Assembly: GCA_039814575.1 (NCBI GenBank)
Contig: JBCCAY010000012.1
Span: 40,251-104,250 of the forward strand
Reading direction: 5' to 3'
Origin: MED-G105 sp039814575
Lineage (GTDB): Bacteria; Pseudomonadota; Alphaproteobacteria; Caulobacterales; Parvularculaceae
DNA: 64,000 nucleotides
The translations under genes were made by a program, and so were the position numbers. The notes beneath the pieces are model-generated. The model saw nothing but the letters and a program-made list of their open reading frames with translations, had not been told where the DNA came from and did no database searches. Shown here in pieces: positions 52,938 to 61,242 of the stretch (positions are counted from its first letter, which is position 1; each line of letters opens with the position of its first letter).

Positions 52938-53164
52938 GGGGTTAGTCTCCGTCGTGCAAGATCAAAAAAGTGCTGCAACTAACGGTAGAGCAATCTGTTT
53001 AGAGAAGGATTAACTATGGCGCATCGCACCGCCGAAAAGGCGCTGCGGCAATCATTTTCGTGACAACGGATGACGCAAGGGCCGGACGCCTGTCAGACAA
53101 CCGCCAAGATCAGCTGCACGCCAAACAGAACGGGAAGCAAGCAGTGATACTAGGACGTAGAGCC

Positions 53165-54634
53165 TTAAGGCCGGAGCGTGTCGTAATAGAGCCGGTCGCC
53201 ACGTTGAATATGGATTTGCACTGGACCGGAATTCAGATTGCGCAGTTTCGATAACTGGTTCGCCGCCGCGTCAGGGCGCAGAACCCGCTGCCAACCAATT
53301 TCCAAAATAATGTCGCCGGGCCGTAAAACCCGCGCCGCCGGGCTGTCCGGGTCAACCGCCGTCACGACGACGCCTTCGGTCCCTGGCGCAAGGCCAAAGG
53401 CGCTCGCCACGTCGCGCGTCGGCTTTTGCATGGTGACGCCGGAGCTTTGCACCGCGCCCGTCGGCAACGGCCCGCTTAAGCTGCTGGCGAGGATATTGGT
53501 TTCACGCCGATCGACGGTCACTTGCAGCGTCATGCGTTTGCCGTCACGGACGATCAACACTGGCACCGTCGCGCCGACCCGCGTTTCAGCGACGGCGCGC
53601 GTTAAATCCCGCACCGAATTAACCGACCGCGCGTTGAACTTCAAGATGACGTCATTGGGTCGAAGACCGCCCTTCAGCGCTGGGCTGTTCGGACGCACAA
53701 CGGTGACGATCGCGCCCTGGGGCCGCGCGAAGCCCAATTCGCCAGCGAGTTTCGGCGTTACTTCATCAATGGAGACGCCGAGCCAACCGCGGCGGGTCTC
53801 GCCAAAATTGATCAATTGGTCGGTGACGATTTCCGCCAAATCCGCCGGCACCGCGAAACCGACGCCGACAGAACCACCGGTTTGGGAGTAAATCGCCGTG
53901 TTCACGCCGACCACTTTGCCGGTCATGTCGAACAAAGGGCCGCCGGAATTACCGCGATTGATGGCGGCGTCCGTTTGAATAAAGTCGTCGAAATTGCCGG
54001 AATCGATGTCGCGATTACGCGCCGAAACAATTCCCTTGGTGACCGTGCCGCCAAGACCGAACGGATTGCCGATCGCGAACACGTCTTCGCCGACGCGAAG
54101 GCTCGCCGAATCGCCGAACACGACCGCAGGCAAACGAGCGCCGCCCGTATCGAGCTGCACGATGGCGATGTCCGTTTCACGGTCCGCGGCCAGAACGCGC
54201 CCGCCAAACTCACGCCCGTCATTCAAGGTGACGGTGATCTCGTCAGCATTGTCGATGACGTGGTTATTGGTGACGACAAGACCCGACGGCTTGATGATGA
54301 AACCCGAGCCGAGCGAGACCGGCTGGCTCGCCAATTTGCGCTGCATTTGTTGAACTTGCGCGCTCATCTGCAGGGCGCCGCCGGTTTGGGCTGTGGAGAT
54401 GTTCACCACCGCCGGCGACAAGCGCTCCACCAAGTCAGGCAGGGATTCTGCTCGCTTGGCGCGGGCGTCGGCCGACGCGACGGCGAAGAAGAGAAATGCC
54501 AGAGCAAGAACGACCGCTGCTATGAGGCGCTGCGTATCGGCCAATTTGGCTTTTGCGACTTTTGCTTTGACGACCTTGCGGTTCACCAGCCGGATATCCG
54601 ACCGTACGGTTTCCGACATTTCACGATCGATCAT
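53165..54634 (-). CDS. Do-family periplasmic serine endoprotease (HtrA/DegP type)
   Basis: This is a periplasmic quality-control protease. With the ATG at 54634 it is 489 aa. It has a basic cytoplasmic leader and a membrane or signal helix (about 36-54, AAVVLALAFLFFAVASA). The trypsin-like domain carries His125 (NNHVIDNA), Asp155 (ETDIAIVQ) and Ser230 (NRGNSGGPLF). Two PDZ domains cover about 285-380 and 400-485. A longer frame to 54754 has an Arg-poor, non-conserved start. It is the third gene after hflK and hflC on the same strand, a standard hflKC-degP/Q arrangement. Confidence 0.94.
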   Translation of the reverse strand: MIDREMSETVRSDIRLVNRKVVKAKVAKAKLADTQRLIAAVVLALAFLFFAVASADARAKRAESLPDLVERLSPAVVNISTAQTGGALQMSAQVQQMQRKLASQPVSLGSGFIIKPSGLVVTNNHVIDNADEITVTLNDGREFGGRVLAADRETDIAIVQLDTGGARLPAVVFGDSASLRVGEDVFAIGNPFGLGGTVTKGIVSARNRDIDSGNFDDFIQTDAAINRGNSGGPLFDMTGKVVGVNTAIYSQTGGSVGVGFAVPADLAEIVTDQLINFGETRRGWLGVSIDEVTPKLAGELGFARPQGAIVTVVRPNSPALKGGLRPNDVILKFNARSVNSVRDLTRAVAETRVGATVPVLIVRDGKRMTLQVTVDRRETNILASSLSGPLPTGAVQSSGVTMQKPTRDVASAFGLAPGTEGVVVTAVDPDSPAARVLRPGDIILEIGWQRVLRPDAAANQLSKLRNLNSGPVQIHIQRGDRLYYDTLRP

Positions 54635-54836
54635 GCTTTTAACCCCTGCCCCTTCGCCCTGCGTCTGGGCTTGAGTACGAAACGCTAGCCGCGCCGAAAC
54701 GGGTGAAACGGCGCTGTTGGGAGAGAGGTTAACGCAACTTCGTAAAACGGCCAATAAGACGCGCGGTTTTCAGGCGGGCGCGCCATATTGGCCGAAAGAA
54801 CGCGGCAAAGAACACCGCAAGGAAACGCCGTCTCGC

Positions 54837-55715
54837 TTAGCGACGACCTTCCAAATTATTGAAATAGCGGAAGAATTCGCTGTCCGGCGACAATAGGATC
54901 GTGGTGTCGCCGCCGTCTTTTTTCAGCGCCTCTTCATAGGCGAGGAGCGAGCGATAAAACGCGAAGAACTCCGGGTCTGCGCCGTAAGCTTCGTTGAACA
55001 CCGCATTACGCTCCCCGTCCGCCTGACCGCGGATTTTTTGCGATTCCTCTTCTGCTGTTGCACGGATTTCGGTCGCCTCCCGATCGGCCTGCGCTTCAAC
55101 CTGCTGGGCCGCCTCATTACCCTCAGCGCGAATGCGCGCGGCAAGCTGATTCCGCTCGGTGATCATGCGCTGGAAAACCGCCAAAGAGTTTTGCGGCGGC
55201 AAGTCCGCCCGGCGGATTTTCACGTCGACAATTTCAACGCCGAGCGAGCGAGCGCTCGCCCCAAGCAGCTCTTTGATGCGCAGCATCAACGACGCGCGTT
55301 CGTTCGACACAATGTCTTCAACGCTCACCTCGCCGAGCACCCGGCGCAGAGTTTGGTCCATAATCGAACTCAACGTCCGCTCGCCGTTTTCTTCCGACCC
55401 AGCGCGTTGATAGAACAAGAGCGGATCAATAATGCGGTACCGCGCGAAAGCGTCGACGCGTAACCGCTCTTGGTCATTGGCGATGATCTCAATCTCTTTT
55501 TGATCGAGTTCCCGGTTGCGCTTGTCGATGAAGCGGACACTTTCCGCGATCGGAACTTTAAATTTAAGGCCTGCTTCGCGATATTGCGCCTTCGGCTCAC
55601 CGAAGCGCAGCACAATCGCCGAGCGGGTCTCCGGCACGATAAAGGCGGTGTTGACGGCGACGATCAGCGCCGAGAACACTAGAATTATAAACACGGGTGC
55701 AAAAATACGATTCAT
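54837..55715 (-). CDS. hflC: Protease modulator HflC
   Basis: The 292-aa SPFH/Band-7 protein is anchored by one N-terminal helix and forms, with HflK, the large periplasmic cage around the FtsH protease. Visible are IVPETRSAIVLRFGEPK, AEAGLKFKVP-like REAGLKFKVPIAESVRFIDKR, RYRIIDPLLFYQ, and a long coiled coil ending GERNAVFNEAYG followed by FFAFYRSLLAYEEAL. It begins 12 bp after hflK. Confidence 0.96.
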   Translation of the reverse strand: MNRIFAPVFIILVFSALIVAVNTAFIVPETRSAIVLRFGEPKAQYREAGLKFKVPIAESVRFIDKRNRELDQKEIEIIANDQERLRVDAFARYRIIDPLLFYQRAGSEENGERTLSSIMDQTLRRVLGEVSVEDIVSNERASLMLRIKELLGASARSLGVEIVDVKIRRADLPPQNSLAVFQRMITERNQLAARIRAEGNEAAQQVEAQADREATEIRATAEEESQKIRGQADGERNAVFNEAYGADPEFFAFYRSLLAYEEALKKDGGDTTILLSPDSEFFRYFNNLEGRR

Positions 55716-55727
55716 CAGTTTGTCTTT

Positions 55728-56870
55728 CTACTGATTTTTACGATTAAGCTCATTAAGCGGAAGATAGGGCACGACGCCCGACCCCGCGTCATCCTCAACG
55801 ATGATTTTGTTCATATCGCCAAGAACGGTCTCTAAGGTCTCCAGATACATGCGCTGGCGGGTGACCTCAGGGGCTTTTTTGTATTCGGCTAAAATCGCAT
55901 TGAAACGATCAGCTTGACCGCGGGATTCGGCCGTCACGCGGGCGGAATAGCCGCGTGCGCCCTCTAAGATGCGTTGCGCCTCACCGCGCGCTTCGGGAAC
56001 GACTTTGTTGGCGTAGGCGCGAGCCGAATCGATCGCCCGTTGCTTGTCCTGATCGGCCGCTTCCACATCCAAGAAAGCATCGTTCACCTCTTGCGTCGGC
56101 GGCTCGGTTTTCTCCAAGTTGATCTCAGTGATCTCTATGCCGGCGCCATACTGATCAAGCGCGCTTTGCACTAAGGCGAGCGTTTGTTGTTGAACGTCGG
56201 TCCGGCCGCTTGTCTGGACATAATCAAGGGTGTTGCGGCCGACGACTTCGCGTACCGACGCCTCCGCAACCGTGCGCACGACGTTTTCCGGATCGTCGAC
56301 ATTAAAGAGGTACTGCGCAATGCCCGGCAGCGTTCCGTCTGCGGTAATATCGGTGCTAATCTTATAAACGACAGTGAGCGCCACATCGACGATATTTTTA
56401 TCGCCGGTCAACATCAGACCTTCGCTCTGATTAGCGCGCCGCTGCACAGCAGGGACTGGCAGTCGTTGGAGGGTTTCAACGTTCACTTTTCGCACGTTTT
56501 GAATCGGCGACGGAAAATGCCATTGCAAACCGGATGTCGTAACGCCGGAGAACTCTCCAAACGTCGTCTCCACGGCGAGTTCGCCGGCGTCGACCGTATA
56601 GATGCCGCTAAACCCCCAAAGCGCTAGCGCCGCCGCCGCAAAAAGACCAAAGACCTTGCCGCTGAATTCGGGGCCGCCACCTCCGCCGCCGCCTTCGCCG
56701 CCCGGCAAAGCGCGTTTCAAACGCTGGCGCGAGGCGTTCAAAATATCTTCCAAGTCAGGCGGATCGCCGCGACCGGGGCCGCGTCCGCCGCGACCGTTTT
56801 TACCGCCGGGCTGTCCCCATGGGCCGCGAACCGGGCCATTGTTATCGCCGGAATTATCTTGCCAAGGCAT
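55728..56870 (-). CDS. hflK: Protease modulator HflK
   Basis: The 380-aa partner of HflC has a Gly/Pro-rich cytoplasmic N-terminus (GGKNGRGGRGPGRGDPPDLED), a membrane helix (about 72-92), the SPFH domain (GELAVETTFGEFSGVTTSGLQWHFPSP) and a coiled coil (VVPEARGEAQRILEGARGY, RFNAILAEYKKAPEVTRQRMYLETLE). It is first in the hflK-hflC-protease operon and divergent from mrp. Confidence 0.96.
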   Translation of the reverse strand: MPWQDNSGDNNGPVRGPWGQPGGKNGRGGRGPGRGDPPDLEDILNASRQRLKRALPGGEGGGGGGGPEFSGKVFGLFAAAALALWGFSGIYTVDAGELAVETTFGEFSGVTTSGLQWHFPSPIQNVRKVNVETLQRLPVPAVQRRANQSEGLMLTGDKNIVDVALTVVYKISTDITADGTLPGIAQYLFNVDDPENVVRTVAEASVREVVGRNTLDYVQTSGRTDVQQQTLALVQSALDQYGAGIEITEINLEKTEPPTQEVNDAFLDVEAADQDKQRAIDSARAYANKVVPEARGEAQRILEGARGYSARVTAESRGQADRFNAILAEYKKAPEVTRQRMYLETLETVLGDMNKIIVEDDAGSGVVPYLPLNELNRKNQ

Positions 56871-57053
56871 CTAACTCTGTCGTCCTTCCATCACCGAACA
56901 ATTCCACTTGAGGCGTCGCCCCGTCGCAAAACCGTCCCACGAACGTCGCGCGGGCGAACCCGCGTCGCTTCAAATTACATCAGCGGCGTATATATGCCCT
57001 TACAGACACGGCGCAATGCAGCGCGCCGTTTGCGCCCCTTCTAGGATAATAAA

Positions 57054-58247
57054 ATGTCGACGAACTCGTTAATGCTTCGTGTCCGCCAAGCGCTTGAAAG
57101 CATCTCGCCGCCAATTTCTCCGTCTGAAGCGTCGACGGGCGCGGGCAAACGCAGCGCCCCGCCGAATATTATCGCCGGCGGATTTGTAAAAGACCTCTCC
57201 GTCTCCCCCGCCGGCGTCGCCAAAGTGACCCTCGACCCGGCGCGTATCGCACCAGATGCTCTGCCGCCGCTCGCCGGCGCAATCGAAAAAGCGCTCGCTG
57301 ACATCGAGGGCGTCGCTCGCACTGTCGTCACCGGCCCCAGGAGAAGTCCGGGCCCACAAGCTGGCGCGGAATCTGACGCAGCGATTGAAAACGCCCACGC
57401 CAATCCGTTGGGACTCAGAGGCAAACGCGAGCAAATCGCCGCCGGCGCGGAAGGCTTCGCCAATGTGAAACGCGTTATTGCGGTCGCCTCCGGCAAAGGC
57501 GGGGTCGGGAAATCTACGGTCGCGGCCAATCTCGCCGCCGCCTTGGCCGCCGGCGGCGCCCGCGTCGGTCTTCTCGATGCGGATGTCTATGGCCCCTCTC
57601 TACCGACCCTGCTCGGCGTCGGCGCAGCGAAACCCGCGCTGAAAGAGGGCCGCATTCAGCCCATCGAGGCGGCGGGCCTTAAAACCATGTCGATCGGCTA
57701 TATGGTCGATGAAGAAAAAGCGCTCGCCTGGCGCGGGCCCATGGTGATGGGCGCGGTGCGCCAAATTATCAATGACGTCGATTGGGGCGCGCTCGACTTT
57801 CTCGTCATCGACACGCCGCCCGGCACGGGCGATGCGCATTTAACGCTCGGACAAATGCGTCGAGGCGGCAAACCGGGATCCAGCGGTCAAAACCAAGACG
57901 CGCCCGCAATCGATGGGGTCGTCGTCGTTTCAACGCCGCAGGAGCTGGCGCTCGCCGACGTGCGGCGCGGCATTGAGTTTTTCCGGAAAGTCGGCACGCC
58001 CATTCTCGGCGTCATAGAGAATATGGCGTATCTCGAAGGACCGGACGGCGCGCGCCAGCATCTGTTCGGCGAAGGCGGCGCCAAGCGCGCCGCTGAGGCG
58101 TTAGGCGCGCGGGTTCTTGGTGAAATTCCGTTGATCCCGGATTTACGCGTCGCCTCAGACGAGGGGCGCCTTCTCGGCAATCCGGCGACAAAAGCGATTT
58201 TCACGGCGCTCGCCGGACGCGTCGCAGCGTCGCTAAACGGCGATTAA
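57054..58247 (+). CDS. mrp: Iron-sulfur cluster carrier ATPase Mrp/ApbC
   Basis: This cytosolic P-loop ATPase delivers 4Fe-4S clusters. The 397-aa protein has an N-terminal DUF59-like domain (about 1-95), an acidic linker, and the Mrp domain with deviant Walker A GKGGVGKST (147-155), LLDADVYGPSLPTLLG, WRGPMVMGAVRQI and VIDTPPGTGDAHLTL. The usual CxxC that bridges the cluster between subunits is replaced: after IENMAYLEGPDGARQHLFGEGG there are no cysteines. Some alphaproteobacterial Mrp proteins share this loss, so cluster binding may differ. Confidence 0.93.
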   Translation: MSTNSLMLRVRQALESISPPISPSEASTGAGKRSAPPNIIAGGFVKDLSVSPAGVAKVTLDPARIAPDALPPLAGAIEKALADIEGVARTVVTGPRRSPGPQAGAESDAAIENAHANPLGLRGKREQIAAGAEGFANVKRVIAVASGKGGVGKSTVAANLAAALAAGGARVGLLDADVYGPSLPTLLGVGAAKPALKEGRIQPIEAAGLKTMSIGYMVDEEKALAWRGPMVMGAVRQIINDVDWGALDFLVIDTPPGTGDAHLTLGQMRRGGKPGSSGQNQDAPAIDGVVVVSTPQELALADVRRGIEFFRKVGTPILGVIENMAYLEGPDGARQHLFGEGGAKRAAEALGARVLGEIPLIPDLRVASDEGRLLGNPATKAIFTALAGRVAASLNGD

Positions 58248-58284
58248 AGCATCAGAATTTAGCCAAAACCGATTGCAACGCTTG

Positions 58285-59481
58285 TTACGGACGGACGATC
58301 CGCCAGGCGGCGCCCACCTTCCGCATAACGACTAAAAAGTCTTGCGCGCCGGCCTTAGAGCCGCTGGCGTCGGCGCGATCTAAACTGACGGCGCCGGCGA
58401 CGCGCGCTTCGGCGGGCGACACCATTTCAATATCGGCGACGGCGATCTGAAGCGCGCCAGACGGCGTGCGATCCACATAAAGCTCGGCAAAGGGCTCAAA
58501 CCCGGCGCGCAAATCGTCGCCGAAGGAAACGGCGGCGCTGGCGCCTTCCGGCGTGGTTGCTTCGCGCGTGACGAAGCCCCGGTAAAACGCATCCATGTCG
58601 CCGCGCGTCCAAGCGGCGGCTTGCGCCGACAGCGCTGCTTTTAAAGGCGCCGTCTCAGCGTCTTGCACGCCGGCCGGATCAAGAATTTCTAAAGACGCTA
58701 AAACTCCAGCGACATCCGAACCGACCGCAGGCGCAGTCGGCGCCGCAGCCCCCATGAGCCGTCCGGCCGCTTTCGCGCGACGCTGGACCGGCACCGCGAC
58801 CTGCAGCGGCATCGCCGACGCGGTTAAATCAACGGGCGCCGTCGTAGCGCGCCAAAACCGTGCCGGCGTGGCAGATGAAGCGACGCCGACGCCGTCGTTC
58901 AACGTTTTCAACTGAGTGCGCGACGACGCATTTGACCCAATTCGCAGTGCAGGAGCGGTTAGCGCAGGAGCCTGCTCAGCATCCATTTCAGTTTCAGTGC
59001 TGGGAGTGTCAGCGTCCCCGTAAGCGCCACCATCAGCCTCTTTCATATCGTTGACCGCATTCGAGGTGCTATCGTCAGAAGAACTTTCCGAGACGACCGG
59101 CGCATCAGTGTTGTTCACCGCTTGCGTCGTCGCTTTTTGATCCGAAGAAACCGTCAAAGCGCCCGAACAGACGAAACCGCCGTCTGTCAGGTTTTCAATC
59201 AGGCGCATGGCTTCAACGCGGCACGCGGCGACATCGGCATTAGCGTGGAACGGGATTGTTTCCCATGCGCCGTAATCCTGCACATAGCTTACATCGCACG
59301 CCGCCCCGACGACGCCTGGAGCGCGCACGCGAACAAGGCGTTCGTCAGCGCCTTTTCGGCAGGTCGCTGAATCGGCCGGCAAGGCGTCAACGGCCGACGC
59401 AGCGCATGGAAGAAGCGCTAAAGCGACAACGGAAAAAACGATTTTCGCCCGTGCCACGGTAATGCTGGCGGATCGCGCCAT
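58285..59481 (-). CDS. Secreted protein with C-terminal NTF2/SnoaL-like domain
   Basis: The 398-aa protein has a signal peptide (about 1-30, ending ASAVDA). A Cys-containing segment follows (ATCRKGADERLVRVRAPGVVGAACDVSYVQDYGAWETIPFHANADVAACR), then a long Ser/Thr/Asp-rich linker. The C-terminal domain of about 130 aa resembles the NTF2/SnoaL fold (AQAAAWTRGDMDAFYRGF; VVMRKVGAAWRIV). Such a domain often binds a small ligand or serves as a non-catalytic module. Its role is unknown. It lies convergent to mrp. Confidence 0.65.
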   Translation of the reverse strand: MARSASITVARAKIVFSVVALALLPCAASAVDALPADSATCRKGADERLVRVRAPGVVGAACDVSYVQDYGAWETIPFHANADVAACRVEAMRLIENLTDGGFVCSGALTVSSDQKATTQAVNNTDAPVVSESSSDDSTSNAVNDMKEADGGAYGDADTPSTETEMDAEQAPALTAPALRIGSNASSRTQLKTLNDGVGVASSATPARFWRATTAPVDLTASAMPLQVAVPVQRRAKAAGRLMGAAAPTAPAVGSDVAGVLASLEILDPAGVQDAETAPLKAALSAQAAAWTRGDMDAFYRGFVTREATTPEGASAAVSFGDDLRAGFEPFAELYVDRTPSGALQIAVADIEMVSPAEARVAGAVSLDRADASGSKAGAQDFLVVMRKVGAAWRIVRP

Positions 59482-59802
59482 ATCTCCCCTCGTAATCTCT
59501 TCGCGGTGGTATAGACGCAGCGTCTAGCTCACCAGCGTTTACAGCGGCAATCCGCGCCCACCCTTATAACGCGAATTGCGATGACTCTTCGCTAAAGCCC
59601 TTTGCGCGCATAACGCGCCTCGTCTTCTGCTCTAGCGATTTTTCGCAAACGCACGAAGAACTTCTCCGCAACACTCAGCAAAGATTATCGCAAGAAAGAA
59701 CACGTTTCAGCCCTATTGCGCACACGCATAGGTTTTATCGCTTGCGTTGTCGGCCGCCGGCGACGCCCATTGACGTCGCAGAAATAAGCAAGCCGACCGC
59801 CC
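59482..59802. other. Intergenic spacer with no supported gene
   Basis: These 321 bases hold the promoter side of the secreted NTF2-like protein gene and the 3' side of folA. Apart from a hairpin at the folA stop I see no RNA gene or repeat. Confidence 0.5.
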
Positions 59803-59813
59803 TCATAGGCGGT
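59794..59813 (-). terminator. Hairpin at the folA stop codon
   Basis: GACCGCC and GGCGGTC pair perfectly over a 6-nt loop that includes the folA stop. On the minus strand it is followed by a T-rich but not continuous tract (GGCTTGCTTATTTC). It may end the thyA-folA message. Confidence 0.4.
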
Positions 59814-60330
59814 CCATAATGAGGAAATCGGCGGCGAAATTATTTTTTTCGTCGGGCGACAGTCCGCCGACGCGCTCAACGCGCCATTCCGCCGCATCAA
59901 GACTCGGGAAATAGGCGTCGCCTTCGGGCGTTGCAGCGATGCGCGTTAGATAAAGCCGGTCAGCAATAGCGAGCGTCTCGCGGTAAATTTCAGCCCCGCC
60001 AATCACGCAAATCTCATCGACGCCGTCCCCGATGGCGACGTCGCGCGCGCGATCTATTGCAGCGTCCAGCGAGGCGAAAACCTCCGCGCCGTCGACATCG
60101 AAATCCGTTCGCCGCGTCACAACGATGTTCGTCCGGCCGGGCAGCGGCTTGCCGATGCTCTCGAACGTCTTGCGCCCCATAATGATCGGCTTGCCCATGG
60201 TCACTTGCTTGAACCATTTAAGATCGCCCGACATGCGCCACGGCAAATCGCCGTTACGGCCGATAACATTGTTTTCAGCAGCGGCGACGACGAGAGCGAT
60301 GCGGAGCCGGTCTTTAGCGCACCCGGTCAT
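59803..60330 (-). CDS. folA: Dihydrofolate reductase
   Basis: FolA reduces dihydrofolate to tetrahydrofolate with NADPH. The 175-aa sequence has the family start IALVVAAAENNVIGRNGDLPWRMSGDLKWFK, the NADPH motif GRKTFESIGKPLPGRTNIVVTR, and VIGGAEIYRETL. It overlaps the thyA stop by 4 bp (ATGA), so the two are translationally coupled, matching their consecutive roles in the thymidylate cycle. Confidence 0.97.
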   Translation of the reverse strand: MTGCAKDRLRIALVVAAAENNVIGRNGDLPWRMSGDLKWFKQVTMGKPIIMGRKTFESIGKPLPGRTNIVVTRRTDFDVDGAEVFASLDAAIDRARDVAIGDGVDEICVIGGAEIYRETLAIADRLYLTRIAATPEGDAYFPSLDAAEWRVERVGGLSPDEKNNFAADFLIMDRL

Positions 60331-61121
60331 ACGGCGATCGGCGCTTTTATAGTCGGCTCCGCCACATAATCCTTGAACTGAATGTCGTCATACCGAAACG
60401 TAAAAAGGTCTGTCACGTCGGGATTAAGCTCAAGGCGCGGTCGCGCGCCGGGGGTGCGTTTGAGTTGTTCACGCGCTTGATCAAAGTGGTTGTGATAGAG
60501 GTGCGCGTCGCCCAACGTATGTACGAAATCGCCGGGCTTGAGCCCCGTCGCCTGAGCGACCATAGCGGTCAGCAACGCATAACTCGCGATATTGAACGGC
60601 ACGCCTAAAAAGATATCCGCCGAGCGCTGATAAAGCTGACACGACAACCGATCGCCGGCAACGAAAAACTGGAACAGGCAATGGCATGGCGGCAAGGCCA
60701 TGGTTTCAATGTCCGCCGGGTTCCACGCAGAAACGATATGCCGGCGCGAGGCCGGGTTTTGGCGTAAGCCGTCGATCAATCGCTGGAGCTGATCGATGCT
60801 TTCGCCATTTGGGGTTGGCCAGGACCGCCATTGGCGACCATAAACAGGTCCGAGATCGCCGTTCTCGTCGGCCCATTCGTCCCAGATCGTGACGCCGTTG
60901 TCGTTCAAATAGCGGATATTGGTGTCGCCGGCGATAAACCAGAGAAGCTCATGGACGATCGAGCGCACATGCAGCTTTTTCGTCGTCAGAAGCGGAAACC
61001 CATCGGCGAGATCGAAACGCATCTGGCGGCCGAAAACGGCCCGCGTTCCAACGCCTGTGCGTTCCTGGCGGTCATCACCGTTCTCAAGAACATCGGCGAG
61101 CAAATCGAGATATTGACGCAT
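60327..61121 (-). CDS. thyA: Thymidylate synthase
   Basis: ThyA methylates dUMP to dTMP using methylene-tetrahydrofolate. The start at 61121 (MRQYLDLLADVLENG) gives 264 aa, the usual length; the longer frame adds an Arg/Ser-rich tail that is not conserved. Motifs are RTGVGTRAVFGRQMRFDL, the nucleophilic Cys in MALPPCHCLFQFFV, QRSADIFLGVPFNIASYALL and GDAHLYHNHFDQA. It is first in the thyA-folA pair. Confidence 0.97.
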   Translation of the reverse strand: MRQYLDLLADVLENGDDRQERTGVGTRAVFGRQMRFDLADGFPLLTTKKLHVRSIVHELLWFIAGDTNIRYLNDNGVTIWDEWADENGDLGPVYGRQWRSWPTPNGESIDQLQRLIDGLRQNPASRRHIVSAWNPADIETMALPPCHCLFQFFVAGDRLSCQLYQRSADIFLGVPFNIASYALLTAMVAQATGLKPGDFVHTLGDAHLYHNHFDQAREQLKRTPGARPRLELNPDVTDLFTFRYDDIQFKDYVAEPTIKAPIAV

Positions 61122-61242
61122 AGCGCTTAGGTTTACGGTCAACAGGCCCCGAGTCGCAATGTGCCGGCGCTGTTTCCGCGCTCCTCGGGTAATACGCCTT
61201 AGCGGCTCTAGGCCTATCCTAGCCGACCGCGAAGGTGATAGG

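Noticed and set aside
53816..54688. 290-codon open frame antisense to the HtrA protease
   Set aside because: It lies wholly inside the protease gene on the other strand with no family motif.
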